A program made the position numbers and the translations under genes. This document shows, one piece after another, positions 8,563-19,800 of a DNA stretch of 22,809 bases (within the stretch, counting starts at the first letter, position 1; each line of letters opens with the position of its first letter). The DNA is from Plakobranchus ocellatus. Lineage: Eukaryota > Mollusca > Gastropoda > Plakobranchidae. The DNA lies in contig BLXT01000055.1 of NCBI GenBank assembly GCA_019648995.1, positions 1,191,057 through 1,213,865 on the forward strand, read 5' to 3'. The notes beneath the pieces were generated by a model. That model made no database searches, was not told where the DNA came from, and was given only the letters and a program-made list of their open reading frames with translations.

Positions 8563-11500
8563 TATTTACATTCAGCAAACATTCTCAAAAATGCGCGGCT
8601 CATTTTTGTACTAGACTCTTGGACATCTTGCAAACACATGAACAGATCCAATCCAAGTTGTTTTTTCAGTCATTTTTTACTTTATCCCTTGTCTTAAATC
8701 TATTTGACATAGCCCAACATTCATCTTAAGGCCAGATTGCCTGATTAACAATTTTCTGAGAGAGAGATACATGCCTCCTCGTTTAGGGGTTTTTTTTTTT
8801 TTTTCAGTTTTAGTTTTACGCTATGTATTTTTATTCCATAAGAAATTATAGTTTTAAGAAATAAAAAAAAAAAAAGTAACTAAGGGATGTAAAATAATTG
8901 CAGTGCTCCACAAGTTACAGAAAGAGATGAAATCCGTTGTTCACATTTTTGTTCTACCCTCTGAGAAACAGTTGTCAGTCAGTTTGAGGAAATACAAGAT
9001 TCATTACATTGTTGGTCATCATTATGATTTAACAACATTTGTACGCTTATCTTTTATTAGTTAAAATGTATCAAAACTTCTTCATTGAAAACAAATAAAT
9101 GGCAGTTTTACTTAAAGCTCAGACACACCCCAAGGGAATTTTCTTAAGCTTGAATAACCACCCAGTGCTTTTATTTTTGGGTTGTTTTTTTTTTTTTTTT
9201 TCCACATTGCATGGCTAGCCATCCTCTTGATAAGAAAATAGTAACCTAAGCAAAAGGAAGCAAAATTTAGAAAGCAGATGGTAACAATAAAAACCAGGGC
9301 AAGGAATTTACTTAGAATGCTAAGCAATAATTCCTCCCCTTTGGGTAATATATGTGCATATGTCTGGGTTTCTTTTGCACAAAACTGAAAAAGCACACTA
9401 AGTTTGATTAGCTTATGGACTGCTCTCTCATTGATCCCTCCCCTGGTGTGGTGGGCAGCATTAAGCTTCACGGACAGCATGTCTCCTCCACCCACACTCA
9501 CCCACTGCCCTGAATTGTTTTCCCATGCCTGTTGGGCTACTTCATTATTACTTGTGGACTGTGAACGGTGGGAGTGAATATGTTCAAGTTCACACTATTA
9601 TAATCTGTCCCTCCACCATTCAGGAAACCTATGCTGCAGTGCACAAAAACAACTTGCATGCTTTTCAGTAAAAACCCTAGCATAAAATGACATCCAAAAT
9701 TGTCTTTTTTAAATAATAGAAGATCATTTTCAGATTTATTTTCATTTCCAAAGCACCCTCTTATATGATTAAAACATCATAAATATCTTAAGCGATGGAC
9801 TTCATTTTTTTTTTAATGCCTGGAATAGCCCCAACAATTCTCTTTTAAAAAATTGTTTAAAATAAACATTAATGAACTTGAAATGAACAAGTGAACACAC
9901 AAGAATAGATTAAAATACAGTAATACAATGCTTTGTCTCTATCAACAATGTAGGTATATGAAATAATACAGACTGAAAACAACACTTAGTGTCACAAAAA
10001 CCCCACTGAGTATGGTGAACATAATCAGACCATTGAGAATCAAATTCACAGGAAAATTAGACGATTGATTTATTACATTAGGGAAAAAAATTATATGAGG
10101 CCAACTAAGACTGAGAATAGTAACTGATCAAACAAACAAGGGCCACAAGAACTCCCATAAACTTATATTGCCACTTGATCCATTTCTCTTAACAAATAAC
10201 GCCTTCATATTTTGCTAACTCAAAGCATCAGCAATGCTAAGGTGCCTTTAAAAAGCTCGCCTTCATATTTTGCTAACTCAAAGCATCAGCAATGCTAAGG
10301 TGCCTTTAAAAAGCTCGCCTTCATATTTTGCTAACTCAAAGCATCAGAAACGCTAAGGTGCCTTTAAAAAGCTTGCCTTCATATTTTGCTAACTCAAGCA
10401 TCAGCAATGCTAAGGTGCCTTTAAAAAGCTATCTCTCATGATATTTTAACTTCTCAATTTTCCTATTGACCACAGGTACTTTTCCACATTACTAACACCA
10501 TAAATACTGTAACAAAGGTCTTTAGAATAGTCCATATGTTTGGGCAAGTAATTGCACACTTGCGAATGCCATCAAATCTTTGGCAAAACTTTTTGTAGCC
10601 TTGCTTATAGTTAAAAATAATTTTGAGGAACATCAAGTGAAAAAAAAAAAAAATTAGATAAAAATGAGGATCAAATCTGAAGATGCCAGCGAATAATCTG
10701 AAAAAAAATATGAGTTAAATATATCTTAACTCCAATTAGCTGAAAGAAAATATCCAAATCATGAAAATGCTTGAAATATGCATCTTGGATACTGCCTTAA
10801 TGATAAGCACTTGGTCAACACTAAGCCTAACTAACTGATATATTGGAAGGTAGGCACATCAAACCTCTGAATTCCCTATTTACAAAACAAGGCACTTCAG
10901 GGTTTAGCAACGCCTACAATCAATGTTGTTGCATGAATGTGCTACAATCTTCTAAAAATTTCTGTTTTTATTACGTTAATTAACTTTATTTTCTATTTAG
11001 TTAAAATCCTGTAGCCATGGTTGCCTCAACTTACGGTCAGAAATTTAAACTTTGTCCTCTTAATTTTCAACAAACTTTCCCATTCTGCTGAGATCAGTCC
11101 AGCAGCATGTTGTCGAAAGTGGAAACAACTGACCACCAGTTCATCATTAGTCAGAGGTATGAATGCAATAGTGTAGGCAGACAGCTTCATAGGGCAGAGA
11201 CAAGAAATTTTAAAGGTTTTTTTTTCAAATCATAATGCTGCAAAATTCAGGGATATTATTTACAAAAAAAAACCAAACCAACAAGAACAAAAAACATGGA
11301 CATGCATAAGAAAGATCGTTCCTCCCATAATTCCAGGACAAAGCTGGACATTCTTGGATGGTAGGTATGTCTGTTACTAATGCTACAAAGTTTTTATTGC
11401 TTTGATAAAGATACAGGGCAGCATTTTACCAAAGTAACTGAACCAAATTAAAAGCCACTGCACTTTTATAACTTCCAACAGCATCAAGCAATAACTAAAT

Positions 11501-12231
11501 TCAGACACATTCACATGTCTATAACATTGTCCGTGAAGGTGTCAAAAGACCTAACTCTGATGTTGGGAAAGGTTCATGACAGGCGAGCAAGCAAAAAACC
11601 CACTGTTTTGAGAGCCCACCACAAACATTTTCAATGAAGCAAAGTATCCTCAATTTGCAAAAAGTGATAAATTTGCTGTTAGAAATTCCTTTTAAACAGA
11701 ATTTTTGTTTTGATACATACAGCAATGATAAATATAATTGGCTACAAAATTTTATATAAAAAAAAGATCCTCTTCAAGTCTTGCTGTACTAGCTTTTTGG
11801 AGATGAAAACAGCAAAGATTCAACTAAAGTGGCAAATGTCTTGCTATGTGGAAGGCAAAAAAACATGTATTTCTAACTGACATTTCACCACTCATCGGTC
11901 AAATTTAACTGTGAGTGTGAGGCAACATATTCACATGTCTCTGCAGGCAGATGCATGACATCATTTTTTTTCCCTCTGTTTTCCAAATTATTATAGAAAG
12001 AACCCAAAACATTTCAAAATGTTGCAATTGATCGTAAGAGTACGCAGTACTCACTGTACATCTATGGATGGAATCAGCAAAAAAGGATACATTCAAGAAA
12101 ATATCAAAATTGTGTATAATATTTGGAAAACAACAACTTTTATATTTTAGATTGTTAAAGATACAAGAGTTCTATTTGAAAGTTTAAAGAACTTCACAAT
12201 CGAATAGTAGATATAAATATACATATTTACA
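8563..12231 (-). promoter_or_regulatory. Cluster of four Pumilio-type TGTAAATA motifs
   Basis: On the minus strand, the gene's sense strand, TGTAAATA occurs at 8563-8570, 10877-10884, 11257-11264 and 12224-12231. UGUANAUA is the established recognition element of PUF/Pumilio proteins, which bind 3' UTRs and promote mRNA repression or decay. Four copies seem more than AT-rich sequence of this length should give by chance. Function depends on these sites lying inside the mature 3' UTR, which is not proven. Confidence 0.35.
10201..10430. repeat. Tandem repeat, 4 copies of a 58-bp unit
   Basis: Four head-to-tail copies start at 10201, 10259, 10317 and 10375. Each begins gccttcatattttgctaac, includes the small inverted repeat agcat-cagca-atgct and ends near cctttaaaaagct. 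Copies 1 and 2 are identical. Copy 3 has a few substitutions (cagaaacgc for cagcaatgc, and the final c to t). Copy 4 lacks one A and loses the final base. This is a young local minisatellite inside the putative 3' UTR. There are no spacers, so it is not a CRISPR array. Confidence 0.97.
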
Positions 12232-13244
12232 TTGACTTTTGATACTCTAATTATTAAGACTTTTAAAATCCTTACAAAGGTTTCTTTACTGGTCTTTTTT
12301 TATTGATTCAATGAAAATTCTGCTTTTATTTTAGGAAAATTATTTACTGGTGTCAGAACATTGGGTAAACGGTATGACACATACAATTTCTGTCCCTTGA
12401 ACGAAAACAAAAATGACAGATAAACAAAACAAACAAACTTCTAAGGCTTGAATCGTATAAAGGGCCATAACAGAAATACTAAAAAGGCAATAAAAATAAC
12501 ATTAAACTTAACATTGCCAAAATATTCAACCTATGAGATTAAACATTGAATACAGCTTAAAAAGCATTACAATGTTAAAAAGCTAATTTTAAAAAATTGC
12601 TTTCATCAATTGCACATCAACAACTTTTTCCAGCATCACTTTGATATTTGCAATCAATTTTTACGGATATGTTGTATCATACATGAGAAAGAAACAGGAA
12701 CCTCAGAAGACACAAAATATGGCTGTTGGATGAGCCACTATGTATAGCTGCAGGAACAGTCCATCTCAACAAAGACTGATAGGATACAATATATAGAGTA
12801 GAAGAAAGGAAGAGATGGAACACAGGAGGCATAGAAAAATAGAAGCCTGTAAGGTAAGAAAAGAGATGCAAAAACAAAAAGCAAAAAAAAAAAAAAAAAT
12901 ACGAAGGAACAGCTAGAACATTAATGGTTTGCAATGAGTCTAAATCATTCAGAATTTGCAGGCTACATGGTTCATGGTTCACGCTTTTCATTTACTTGAT
13001 TGTAAAACAGGTGGGACTTGAAGCTAGTTTTTGTTCTCAATATAAAAAATAAAAGAATAAGAAGAAAAAAAAATTTTTACTCTCACAAGCAAGAATGAAC
13101 TTAAACATTGGTTGTTAAAACTGCACTGCATCATTTCAAATTCAACCTTACTTGACCTTTTTCCCTATCATTTCAAAACATGAAAGAGAAAAATAAAATA
13201 AAATAAAGCTACCAGGGGATACATGTGAGTCTATGTGTATGTGA

Positions 13245-13263
13245 GTGAGAGAGAGAGAGAGAG
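13245..13263. repeat. (AG)n microsatellite
   Basis: About nine GA units following a tgtgagtgag lead-in. No further context. Confidence 0.85.
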
Positions 13264-14721
13264 TAAATCACAGGAGATATATTTAGGACAACAACGAATG
13301 TCAAAAAATTCCACAAGATTGTCTTCGCAACTCATGTGGACACTCAATAATATTTCATAAAATATGCTCATTGAAAAAGGAAACGAGCATCAGTTTTGAG
13401 GACTTTTTAAAACCCATAATGTTTAGAAACTCAGTACTGTGTTGTATTTATTGTTTGACATCCTTAACAAAAAATTGTGTGTTGTTAGAATTGATACAAA
13501 CTTGTTATCACAACAATTAGTTCTCCCCCTCCCCCCAAAAAAAGATGAAAAGTGAACATAATAAACAATACCTGAACACCGATCATCAATTTTCATAGAG
13601 AGCAGAGATAACTATGACCAAAAGTATCCTGACTGTCAAAATATTTTTCTGAAGGATTTAAATAATAATATGTAAAAAAAAAAAAAACGAAAAAACACTT
13701 GCCTTGCAAGTAAGCATCCTGTCAAATGATGCACACAAAAATAATAATAATAAAATCCCTCACAAATCTGCTAAAATTCATCAAATAAAGGCCCGTTCTA
13801 TACCTCTTTAACTTATGTTCTTTTCAAAGACGCCAAAAGAAAAAAAAAAAGGAGCCTTCTCAAGATTTAAAACTTCATCAGTTTTTCCATATAAAATATA
13901 TCAAACTGCAGAACCACATACTAGCCCCTTTCAATTTTGCACACACGGAAACTGAATATCTATCTTATAAACAGTCACATATAATTATCTGTAAAATGTG
14001 AAAGTGTTTTGAAAAAGAGTAGTACGTATAGATCTGCACCCCAAAAATTGAAGCTCCTTTTCCACATTCTTGTTAGCATGTCAATGCAGATGAAGGGGAT
14101 CCTTTATATGCAAATAATTACATTGAGCCTTTGTGCTCCAAAGATTTTGTCAAAGCCATATGCCTGTTTGCTTTGCAGTTTTAAGAGTGGCAGACAAGAA
14201 ACATCCATAACATCTCTAAAAAAAAAATTACTAGAAAATTAAACTTCTATAACACCAAGTTTCCACCATAATGTCCAACTGTCCACATGTTTTTTGTTTG
14301 TTTTGTTCTTAATTTTTCATCCCAGAAGTGAATGGTGAAAGTCACAGAAAAACCATATCAGGTATTAAAAAAAATTCATATGACCCTCACTTATTAAATT
14401 TCAAGCGAGAGGCATTTCTTCTTATGACAATGAAAAACAATCATTCTCGTATAGATCACTCTCTTGTACAAAAGACTGAATTAGAAAAAATGTCCTCCCT
14501 CCGGTGAACAGGAGTGTCTAAGCAAGAACGGCTTAAATGCAATGTATACCCTTGCACACTTGTGCTTTAAAGCACCATCATACTCAATGACAGTGAGTCA
14601 TGGCACTAAAATGTTTCACATAATTGGTATCTAGATCATATAAAAGCACCTTTCAAAGAGTTTCTTGAGCTTGGATACCGTAATCAGAAAGAAATCATTC
14701 AAAGTTTTGAAAGTAACACCA

Positions 14722-17304
14722 TCAGTGCATCATTATGCCCTCGGTGGGCAATTTGTCCATTATGTTATTCACATCAACAATCTTATGAATCCAGTTGTAA
14801 ATTCGGCGCAAGGCATCATTGATACGGTCCACACAATTTTTCCATACCAGCCTCTCTAGCCGAGGATTGTCAACCACGCTGGGTGGATATTTCATGACCA
14901 GGTAATGGATTGCTGCCATCTTGGCTGGGTCCAATGCCTTGTTCTTGTTCTCCATCTTTTTCCCATTAATGTAGAACACACCAGAAACATTGCGGTCATA
15001 GACTTCCCCTAGAGTGAAGATACGAAACACAAGCTCTTTGGCCAGCCTCTCTCTCCTACCTTGACATGCAGTTTCTGCCTCCTTGAGCACAGTGGAGCAG
15101 ATACTGATTTCAGAGGTTCCAATGCTGCGAACCAGTGGCTTTCTTGTTGCTGCCATGGCAGTGATGATTTGGTCTGAGCTCATATTCTTCTGAAAGTCCT
15201 CAACAAGGATGTCCCAAAATCTTGGGTCTAAGATAACAGTTTTAGGCTGCGTAGAGGTATTAGAGAAACGAGCATTTGGCTCCTTGGAGCTGCCAGGACC
15301 CAACTCAAACTTTTGCCCATCATTGCCTTCATCATAAACTGCGACTGCCATGCCACTTTGTGAGTCCACAATGGGAACATTGATGTCCACAGATCCTGCT
15401 GTAGATGAAGTGGCCTGGGTAACAGCCATCTCTTGGTCAGTTGGAAGTTCTGCTACTGTAGAGGAAGCAGTTTCTTGGCCATCTCCACTAGGGCTGGCAG
15501 CTTCAATCATAGACGAATGCCCTTGCTGCCCATGCACCATGGACATGGTTCCCACAGGAATGAAGAGATCAGAATTAGAGTCACTCCTCTTGAGTTCATC
15601 AGTAGCCGTGTAGTCTGAGATTGTCAGATAGGACGATAGGGCAGCTTTCAGGCTTGCTTTGGTGACTGCAGCATTTGTGCCTGTATTACCACCTGTCACA
15701 GTGGGTGAGGATGTGCTGCTGGGCTTGATTGCGCCTACTGCTGGTTTTCCTTTGATTTGAACTTTTGCTGCCTGCTGGGCTGTAATGCCTGTATTACCAG
15801 GGGAGGCAGTGACGCCCTGAGGGAACAGGTGACTCTCAATGCGCTCTACCCTGCGGTTCATTTCTAATAATACAGTTTGTGAATCTTTAACCAAACCCAT
15901 CAGGCGATCCATTTTAGCCACCAACTGCATTAAATTTTGAGGTGACACGGGTCCACTGGAAGGAATTCCATTTCCTACGGTGGTAGATGAAGAAGTCTGT
16001 ACTTGCTGAAATAATGGATTGACCTGAGGCAATACAAGTGAGACTTGTTGAGGAATTTGCCCCATTCCCTGCTGAGTGATAACTTGCTGTGGCTGCTGCT
16101 GGCGGTGTATCTGCTGCCTGCCCTGGCTATCCTGGGTTAAAACTGTCATACCTTCGGGCGCAGCTAAGTGACCATCTGGTGTAAGTACCATGCCTTGAGC
16201 CAATGCCTGCTGCAAGTTTTGCTGTGTCAGCACAATGTTCTGGCCCAACTCTCCATCCTCCTTGAGAACAAAGTTGCCTGCCATACCAGCAGTCTGATGA
16301 GGTGCAGCAATCACTATACTCTGTCCTGGCTGTCCTCCTCCTGATTGGATCACATAATTCTGACCAGCCGCCTGCTGAGTGTGTGGTGAAGCAATGATCA
16401 TGTTCTGCCCATTAGCCAGGGAAAATGTTACCACCTGGCCTCCATGTTGCTGCTGCTGCTGCTGCTGCACCAGTGCAGCTGTTGCTGACGGGTCTTGCTG
16501 TGCAACAGCATTTGCATATGCATCTGCATAATTGCCATGCAGTTGCTGCTGCTGCTGCTGTTGCTGCACCACTTGTGCTTGCACCTGCTGACCATTCACC
16601 TCAATTGTCTGCATTTGAGCTTGGCTGACAATCCCCACTCCTGCACCATTGCCACTGCCGTCTTGAAGAGAGGTGACCATCCTCTGGCCGCTTACAAAGT
16701 TGCCATTGGAGGAGGCCACCACCTGCTGAAAACCTTGGCCTTGGGACAAGTTCTGAGCATGGCTGTAAGCCTGAGCGATCATCTGACTTGAGCTGAACAC
16801 TACTTGCTGTTGCTGCTGCTGCCCAGGGGCCCCAACAACTACACCAGCACCATTAGATCCATTGATCTCCTGTTGTTGCTGCTGCTGCTGTTGCTGTTGT
16901 TGTTGCTGCTGCTGCTGTTGACCATAGTTAACCACCTGAGGGGTCATAAGCAAATCTGCCAAAGGTTTGGCTTCATTGAATTCGCCTGTGGAGTATTCAG
17001 CTCCATAATACTCATTCACATTGACTGCTACTCCATTGCTACCTGCAACACTACCGCTACTGGTGCCAGCATTGTTAGCATTGTTGTTTTTCTGCTCTGC
17101 CAAGAGATCTAGGGAATCCCGTATTTCGTCAGTGAGCTGGTAATACTGCTGCATGTGTTGTTGCTGTTGCTGCTGCGAAAGCACTTGCTGCTGCCCATTG
17201 ACAGCTGGTATCCCTGGAGTAGCTACAACAGCTTCAGCAGGGTTGATAGCTATCTGTGTGGAGTCCACCTGGGAACTTGATGCAGCTGCTGATCCCGTGG
17301 CATT
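14722..17304 (-). CDS. Q-rich BEN-domain protein, last coding exon
   Basis: This exon of 860 codons plus TGA (14722-14724) lies directly after a splice acceptor (minus-strand tttcag, AG at 17306-17305). An in-frame TAA sits at 17313-17311 and there is no in-frame ATG near the start, so coding continues in upstream exons. The GTG at 17268 is an internal valine. Numbering from the first exon codon: residues 1-450 are Q-, G-, N- and S-rich, with a 17-Q run at 129-145 and shorter Q runs. Residues about 454-495 form a coiled coil (LMQLVAKMDRLMGLVKDS...RRVERIE). A Ser/Thr-rich linker follows. Residues about 725-839 resemble a BEN domain: ERLAKELVFRIF, then ALDPAKMAAIHYLVMKYPP, then VWKNCVDRINDALRRI. 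BEN domains bind DNA and act in transcriptional regulation, often repression, in the nucleus. The Q-rich half fits a cofactor-binding region. The BEN assignment comes from family pattern; the orthologue (NACC-, BANP- or Insv-like) is not resolved. Confidence 0.85.
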   Translation of the reverse strand, partial: NATGSAAASSSQVDSTQIAINPAEAVVATPGIPAVNGQQQVLSQQQQQQHMQQYYQLTDEIRDSLDLLAEQKNNNANNAGTSSGSVAGSNGVAVNVNEYYGAEYSTGEFNEAKPLADLLMTPQVVNYGQQQQQQQQQQQQQQQQQEINGSNGAGVVVGAPGQQQQQQVVFSSSQMIAQAYSHAQNLSQGQGFQQVVASSNGNFVSGQRMVTSLQDGSGNGAGVGIVSQAQMQTIEVNGQQVQAQVVQQQQQQQQLHGNYADAYANAVAQQDPSATAALVQQQQQQQHGGQVVTFSLANGQNMIIASPHTQQAAGQNYVIQSGGGQPGQSIVIAAPHQTAGMAGNFVLKEDGELGQNIVLTQQNLQQALAQGMVLTPDGHLAAPEGMTVLTQDSQGRQQIHRQQQPQQVITQQGMGQIPQQVSLVLPQVNPLFQQVQTSSSTTVGNGIPSSGPVSPQNLMQLVAKMDRLMGLVKDSQTVLLEMNRRVERIESHLFPQGVTASPGNTGITAQQAAKVQIKGKPAVGAIKPSSTSSPTVTGGNTGTNAAVTKASLKAALSSYLTISDYTATDELKRSDSNSDLFIPVGTMSMVHGQQGHSSMIEAASPSGDGQETASSTVAELPTDQEMAVTQATSSTAGSVDINVPIVDSQSGMAVAVYDEGNDGQKFELGPGSSKEPNARFSNTSTQPKTVILDPRFWDILVEDFQKNMSSDQIITAMAATRKPLVRSIGTSEISICSTVLKEAETACQGRRERLAKELVFRIFTLGEVYDRNVSGVFYINGKKMENKNKALDPAKMAAIHYLVMKYPPSVVDNPRLERLVWKNCVDRINDALRRIYNWIHKIVDVNNIMDKLPTEGIMMH
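16870..16920 (-). repeat. Polyglutamine-encoding CAG/CAA tract
   Basis: Seventeen consecutive glutamine codons, ten CAG and seven CAA, interspersed. The interruptions reduce slippage compared with pure CAG. Shorter Q runs of the same mixed type lie at 16804-16821, about 16545-16567 and about 16445-16467. The plus strand reads as leucine-rich frames in the same place, which are artefacts. Confidence 0.95.
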
Positions 17305-19740
17305 CTGAAATTATGACATAATAATACACAATTATTTACACGCATCGGGTTGAACAGTTACAAATAATTTACACGTAAAAACTTTAACTTTTAAATCACA
17401 TGATTTACAAAGTTTAATTGATTTAAAAAACGATCTTTCTCTTATTTGCTGATCCAGTGACATAATAATTATACGAATTTACTTACATTTCTCTATGTGA
17501 ACTGTTACTAACAGCTCTCCATGTAAAGACTATTAACTTTAAATCATTCATAATGAGTCTTGCTTCTATCTAAGCAATAACTTACAATAAATAAAATATT
17601 TTTTTAAAAAATCAAAGATCTACAAAACAGGCGCCCATCTCTCTCTCAAACTGTCGATGAGTAAAATTCATTTGTTTCTTGAGAATTATCAATATGATTC
17701 AACTAAATATTTTAATGGAGCCATCATACAAGACATAAAAAAAAACCTGATTAGCATCCAAATGCACCCTCTTTTCAGCCTAATTAAAATACTTCTCAGT
17801 TTTCAAATTATTTGAAAAGAAAATACAATTTTAAAAATAAGTTCAGAGAGAAAAAAAAGCTCACCTCAACATTTTATTGAATCAGCAACATATCACGAAA
17901 ATTGTGAACCAAGTCAGTGCATTTCTGTTACATTTTTACAAGAGGTCAAAAAAAAATCTTGATTTTAAGTAGAAGAAGGTGGAGCTTTTTTTTTCTTTTC
18001 TGCGCTACGGGTACAAGAAAAATACTGAAAACAAAGGTGCATTTGATCAACATTTTCCCTGGTAGCTTGGGAAAATGTTTACTTAAATATTTGCCGCTTT
18101 TTTTTATGTATCCTTGTGTTTTTCAACAGAAGCTTTTCTCTCGGCTAATCATAAATTAAAATAAACCAAGCATAAAAAGAAAAAACACCATAACAAAAAC
18201 AACACCAAACATAGAAAAAGAAAAAAAAATCCTCAGTTTAAGACAGAGTGCCACGGTTGAAAATATTTCTACCTGGCCAGTGTTAATAGCACACGTACTT
18301 TCGACACTGCTAATGTTAGTAGTAACTCCAGAGTACCAGTGTTGACCATCATTCTTACAGCAAATATTCACTGTATGTCCACCAAAGAGTAAAGCAAGGA
18401 ACTTACTATTTACAGATACAACGAACAAAAAGCACTTTGCTCTCAGCAGTGTGTGACAGAATAAGCTTATTCAATGTACAAACATCCTCAGAATGATCAC
18501 ACATCTACAGCTTTAATCAATAAGCATTCATTAAAGTTTAAGATATTATTTGCCAAGATCATCAATAAATGATAAATGAGGTAAAGGAATTCCATCACAC
18601 TAGATCAGGCTAAAGATGTTTATGGCAAGTTGGCTGAAACTAATTATAGTGAAATTGAATACAGATGTGATGATACCATACAGATATGAGTTTGTGATCA
18701 AAGGAAAGGCCTATGTCAAAAGATATAGAAATTAAGGTAAAAACATATAGACAAGTGTCATGTGTTAGGAGGAAAAAACCGCACATAGCAAAAATTAATG
18801 CCGGGAAATGGAATTGTATCATAGGCCTACATTCAGTTATGGAACAACATTTTGACTAAATATTCATTTTAAACTCATGCTTCCATTGCTGTCTTAATTT
18901 TATTCTAGTGTTCTCCTTGAATTTTAAATTATTGTGGTTTTTCTTATTCAATTATAGATTTACTAGAGGCGTGAACATTTTTTCAACTAAAATCAAACTG
19001 AATGTAAAATCCATGAATTGTATGCATGTGAATGCAAAGATGGCTGACAAAAGGAAAAATGTAGCTGTTGTCTAAGAAGGGCTGATATAGTATCTTGAAT
19101 GAACCTGCCATGAATTTATGGTGCTTGTGGGATCACTAAATAATGATGCCAAACAGATGAAATTTTTTTTGATCTCCGGACCAAATCATGATAAAAACAA
19201 TGGAAGGAACGAGGCTAAGGGTTTGTGAATACTTGGAGTGCTGTCAAGGCAGCTGACACAATCTAACTAGCACAATATTTTGAATTATGTATAAATGTTT
19301 ATATCTCAGTGAGGTCAAGATCAAATGAGAAATGTGGGTGGGATTATTCTGTCAAGCATTTACAAAATCAAAAGGCCAGTACATGAGGGAAAGATTACTT
19401 TCTATGCAAATTTAAAAATAGTTTCCAATGAGCTCCACTTGACTTTAATAAAATTTGCTCTTCATTACAGGATTGTTCATCACTCCATAATGTTAAAGAT
19501 CATATACAATTTTATTTTAATGGTCTCTTAAGATCATAAAGAAAGAGATGATTCAACTGTCTTGATTTTTTAATTTGTCTGTGCAACTAGAACAAACAAT
19601 TAATGTCCCACTGCAAAACACTCGAGAAGATCTAAACCTTTCACTAGTTTGTTCCAATGCACGGCAAAAGTGGTACTTTGTTGCCTCATAAGAGTGACTG
19701 GTAGTAAGATTTTATGCCTCAGCCTATTTTATCAACTAAC
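17305..19740 (-). other. Intron between the 60-nt exon and the large exon
   Basis: The intron is bounded by donor gttagt (19740-19735, minus) and acceptor tttcag (AG at 17306-17305). Both flanking exons are in phase 0. It is AT-rich with many homopolymers. It holds one exon-like segment at 18273-18370, described separately, and otherwise nothing recognisable. Confidence 0.75.
18273..18370 (-). other. Candidate cryptic or poison exon in intron
   Basis: On the minus strand an acceptor (acatacag) precedes TGAATATTTGC, and 98 nt later CTGGCCAG meets gtagaa, a fair donor. The segment is of normal complexity in a low-complexity intron and has one long open frame (NICCKNDGQHWYSGV...). Its 98-nt length is not a multiple of three. 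Joined to the upstream phase-0 exon, it gives an immediate in-frame TGA. Inclusion would therefore truncate the protein. It may equally be a chance pair of splice-like words or an old repeat fragment. Confidence 0.2.
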
Positions 19741-19800
19741 CTTCTTCTTCTTTTGTTTTTTAGAATGCATCTCCAAAAGAGACTCTGGCCGATTAGCTTT
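19741..19800 (-). CDS. Internal 60-nt exon with lysine-rich NLS-like segment
   Basis: On the minus strand, atttcag precedes AAAGCTAATCGG, and 60 nt later AAGAAGAAG is followed by donor gttagt. In phase 0 it reads KANRPESLLEMHSKKQKKKK and joins the next exon in frame (NATGSAAASSSQ). The other two frames do not give an open join: one I traced into the next exon meets a stop after about 18 codons. The lysine cluster is a plausible monopartite nuclear localisation signal, in keeping with a BEN-domain nuclear protein. An in-frame ATG inside the exon (the Met of EMHSKK) could be the start if all upstream exons are noncoding. Support comes from good splice sites at both ends, length divisible by three and a compatible frame. 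No transcript was available. Confidence 0.75.

Larger units (their letters stand above)
7800..14721 (-). other. Probable long 3' UTR and downstream flank of BEN-like gene
   Basis: Nearly 7 kb downstream of the TGA hold no other credible gene on either strand. The plus strand appears richer in A than in T here, as in the intron further right, which fits T-rich transcribed sequence on the gene's own strand. AATAAA signals in gene orientation (plus-strand tttatt) occur repeatedly, for example near 7819, 9053, 10068, 12299 and 13446, so the true end cannot be fixed. The region contains four TGTAAATA motifs, a 4 x 58 bp tandem repeat, an (AG)n at 13245-13263 and many A/T runs. An extra spliced 3' exon or a much shorter UTR is possible. 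Confidence 0.45.

Noticed and set aside
9112-9501. Minus-strand 129-codon open frame with a hydrophobic middle
   Set aside because: It contains a lysine run from a homopolymer, has no recognisable family and lies in the putative 3' UTR. It is most likely random.
10201-10430. Regular repeats resembling a CRISPR array
   Set aside because: The 58-bp units abut directly without spacers, and the genome is eukaryotic. It is a minisatellite.
10201-10430. GTGCCTT words in each 58-bp unit, matching a miR-124 seed site
   Set aside because: The match is on the plus strand, whereas the gene is transcribed from the minus strand. There is no evidence of a plus-strand transcript.
12677-12991. Minus-strand 104-codon frame rich in Phe and Leu
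   Set aside because: The Phe run comes from a poly-T tract. The composition is that of AT-rich noncoding DNA.
15350-17112. Plus-strand frames rich in Leu or Ala opposite the Q-rich exon
   Set aside because: They are reverse-strand translations of CAG/CAA repeats and are not independent genes.
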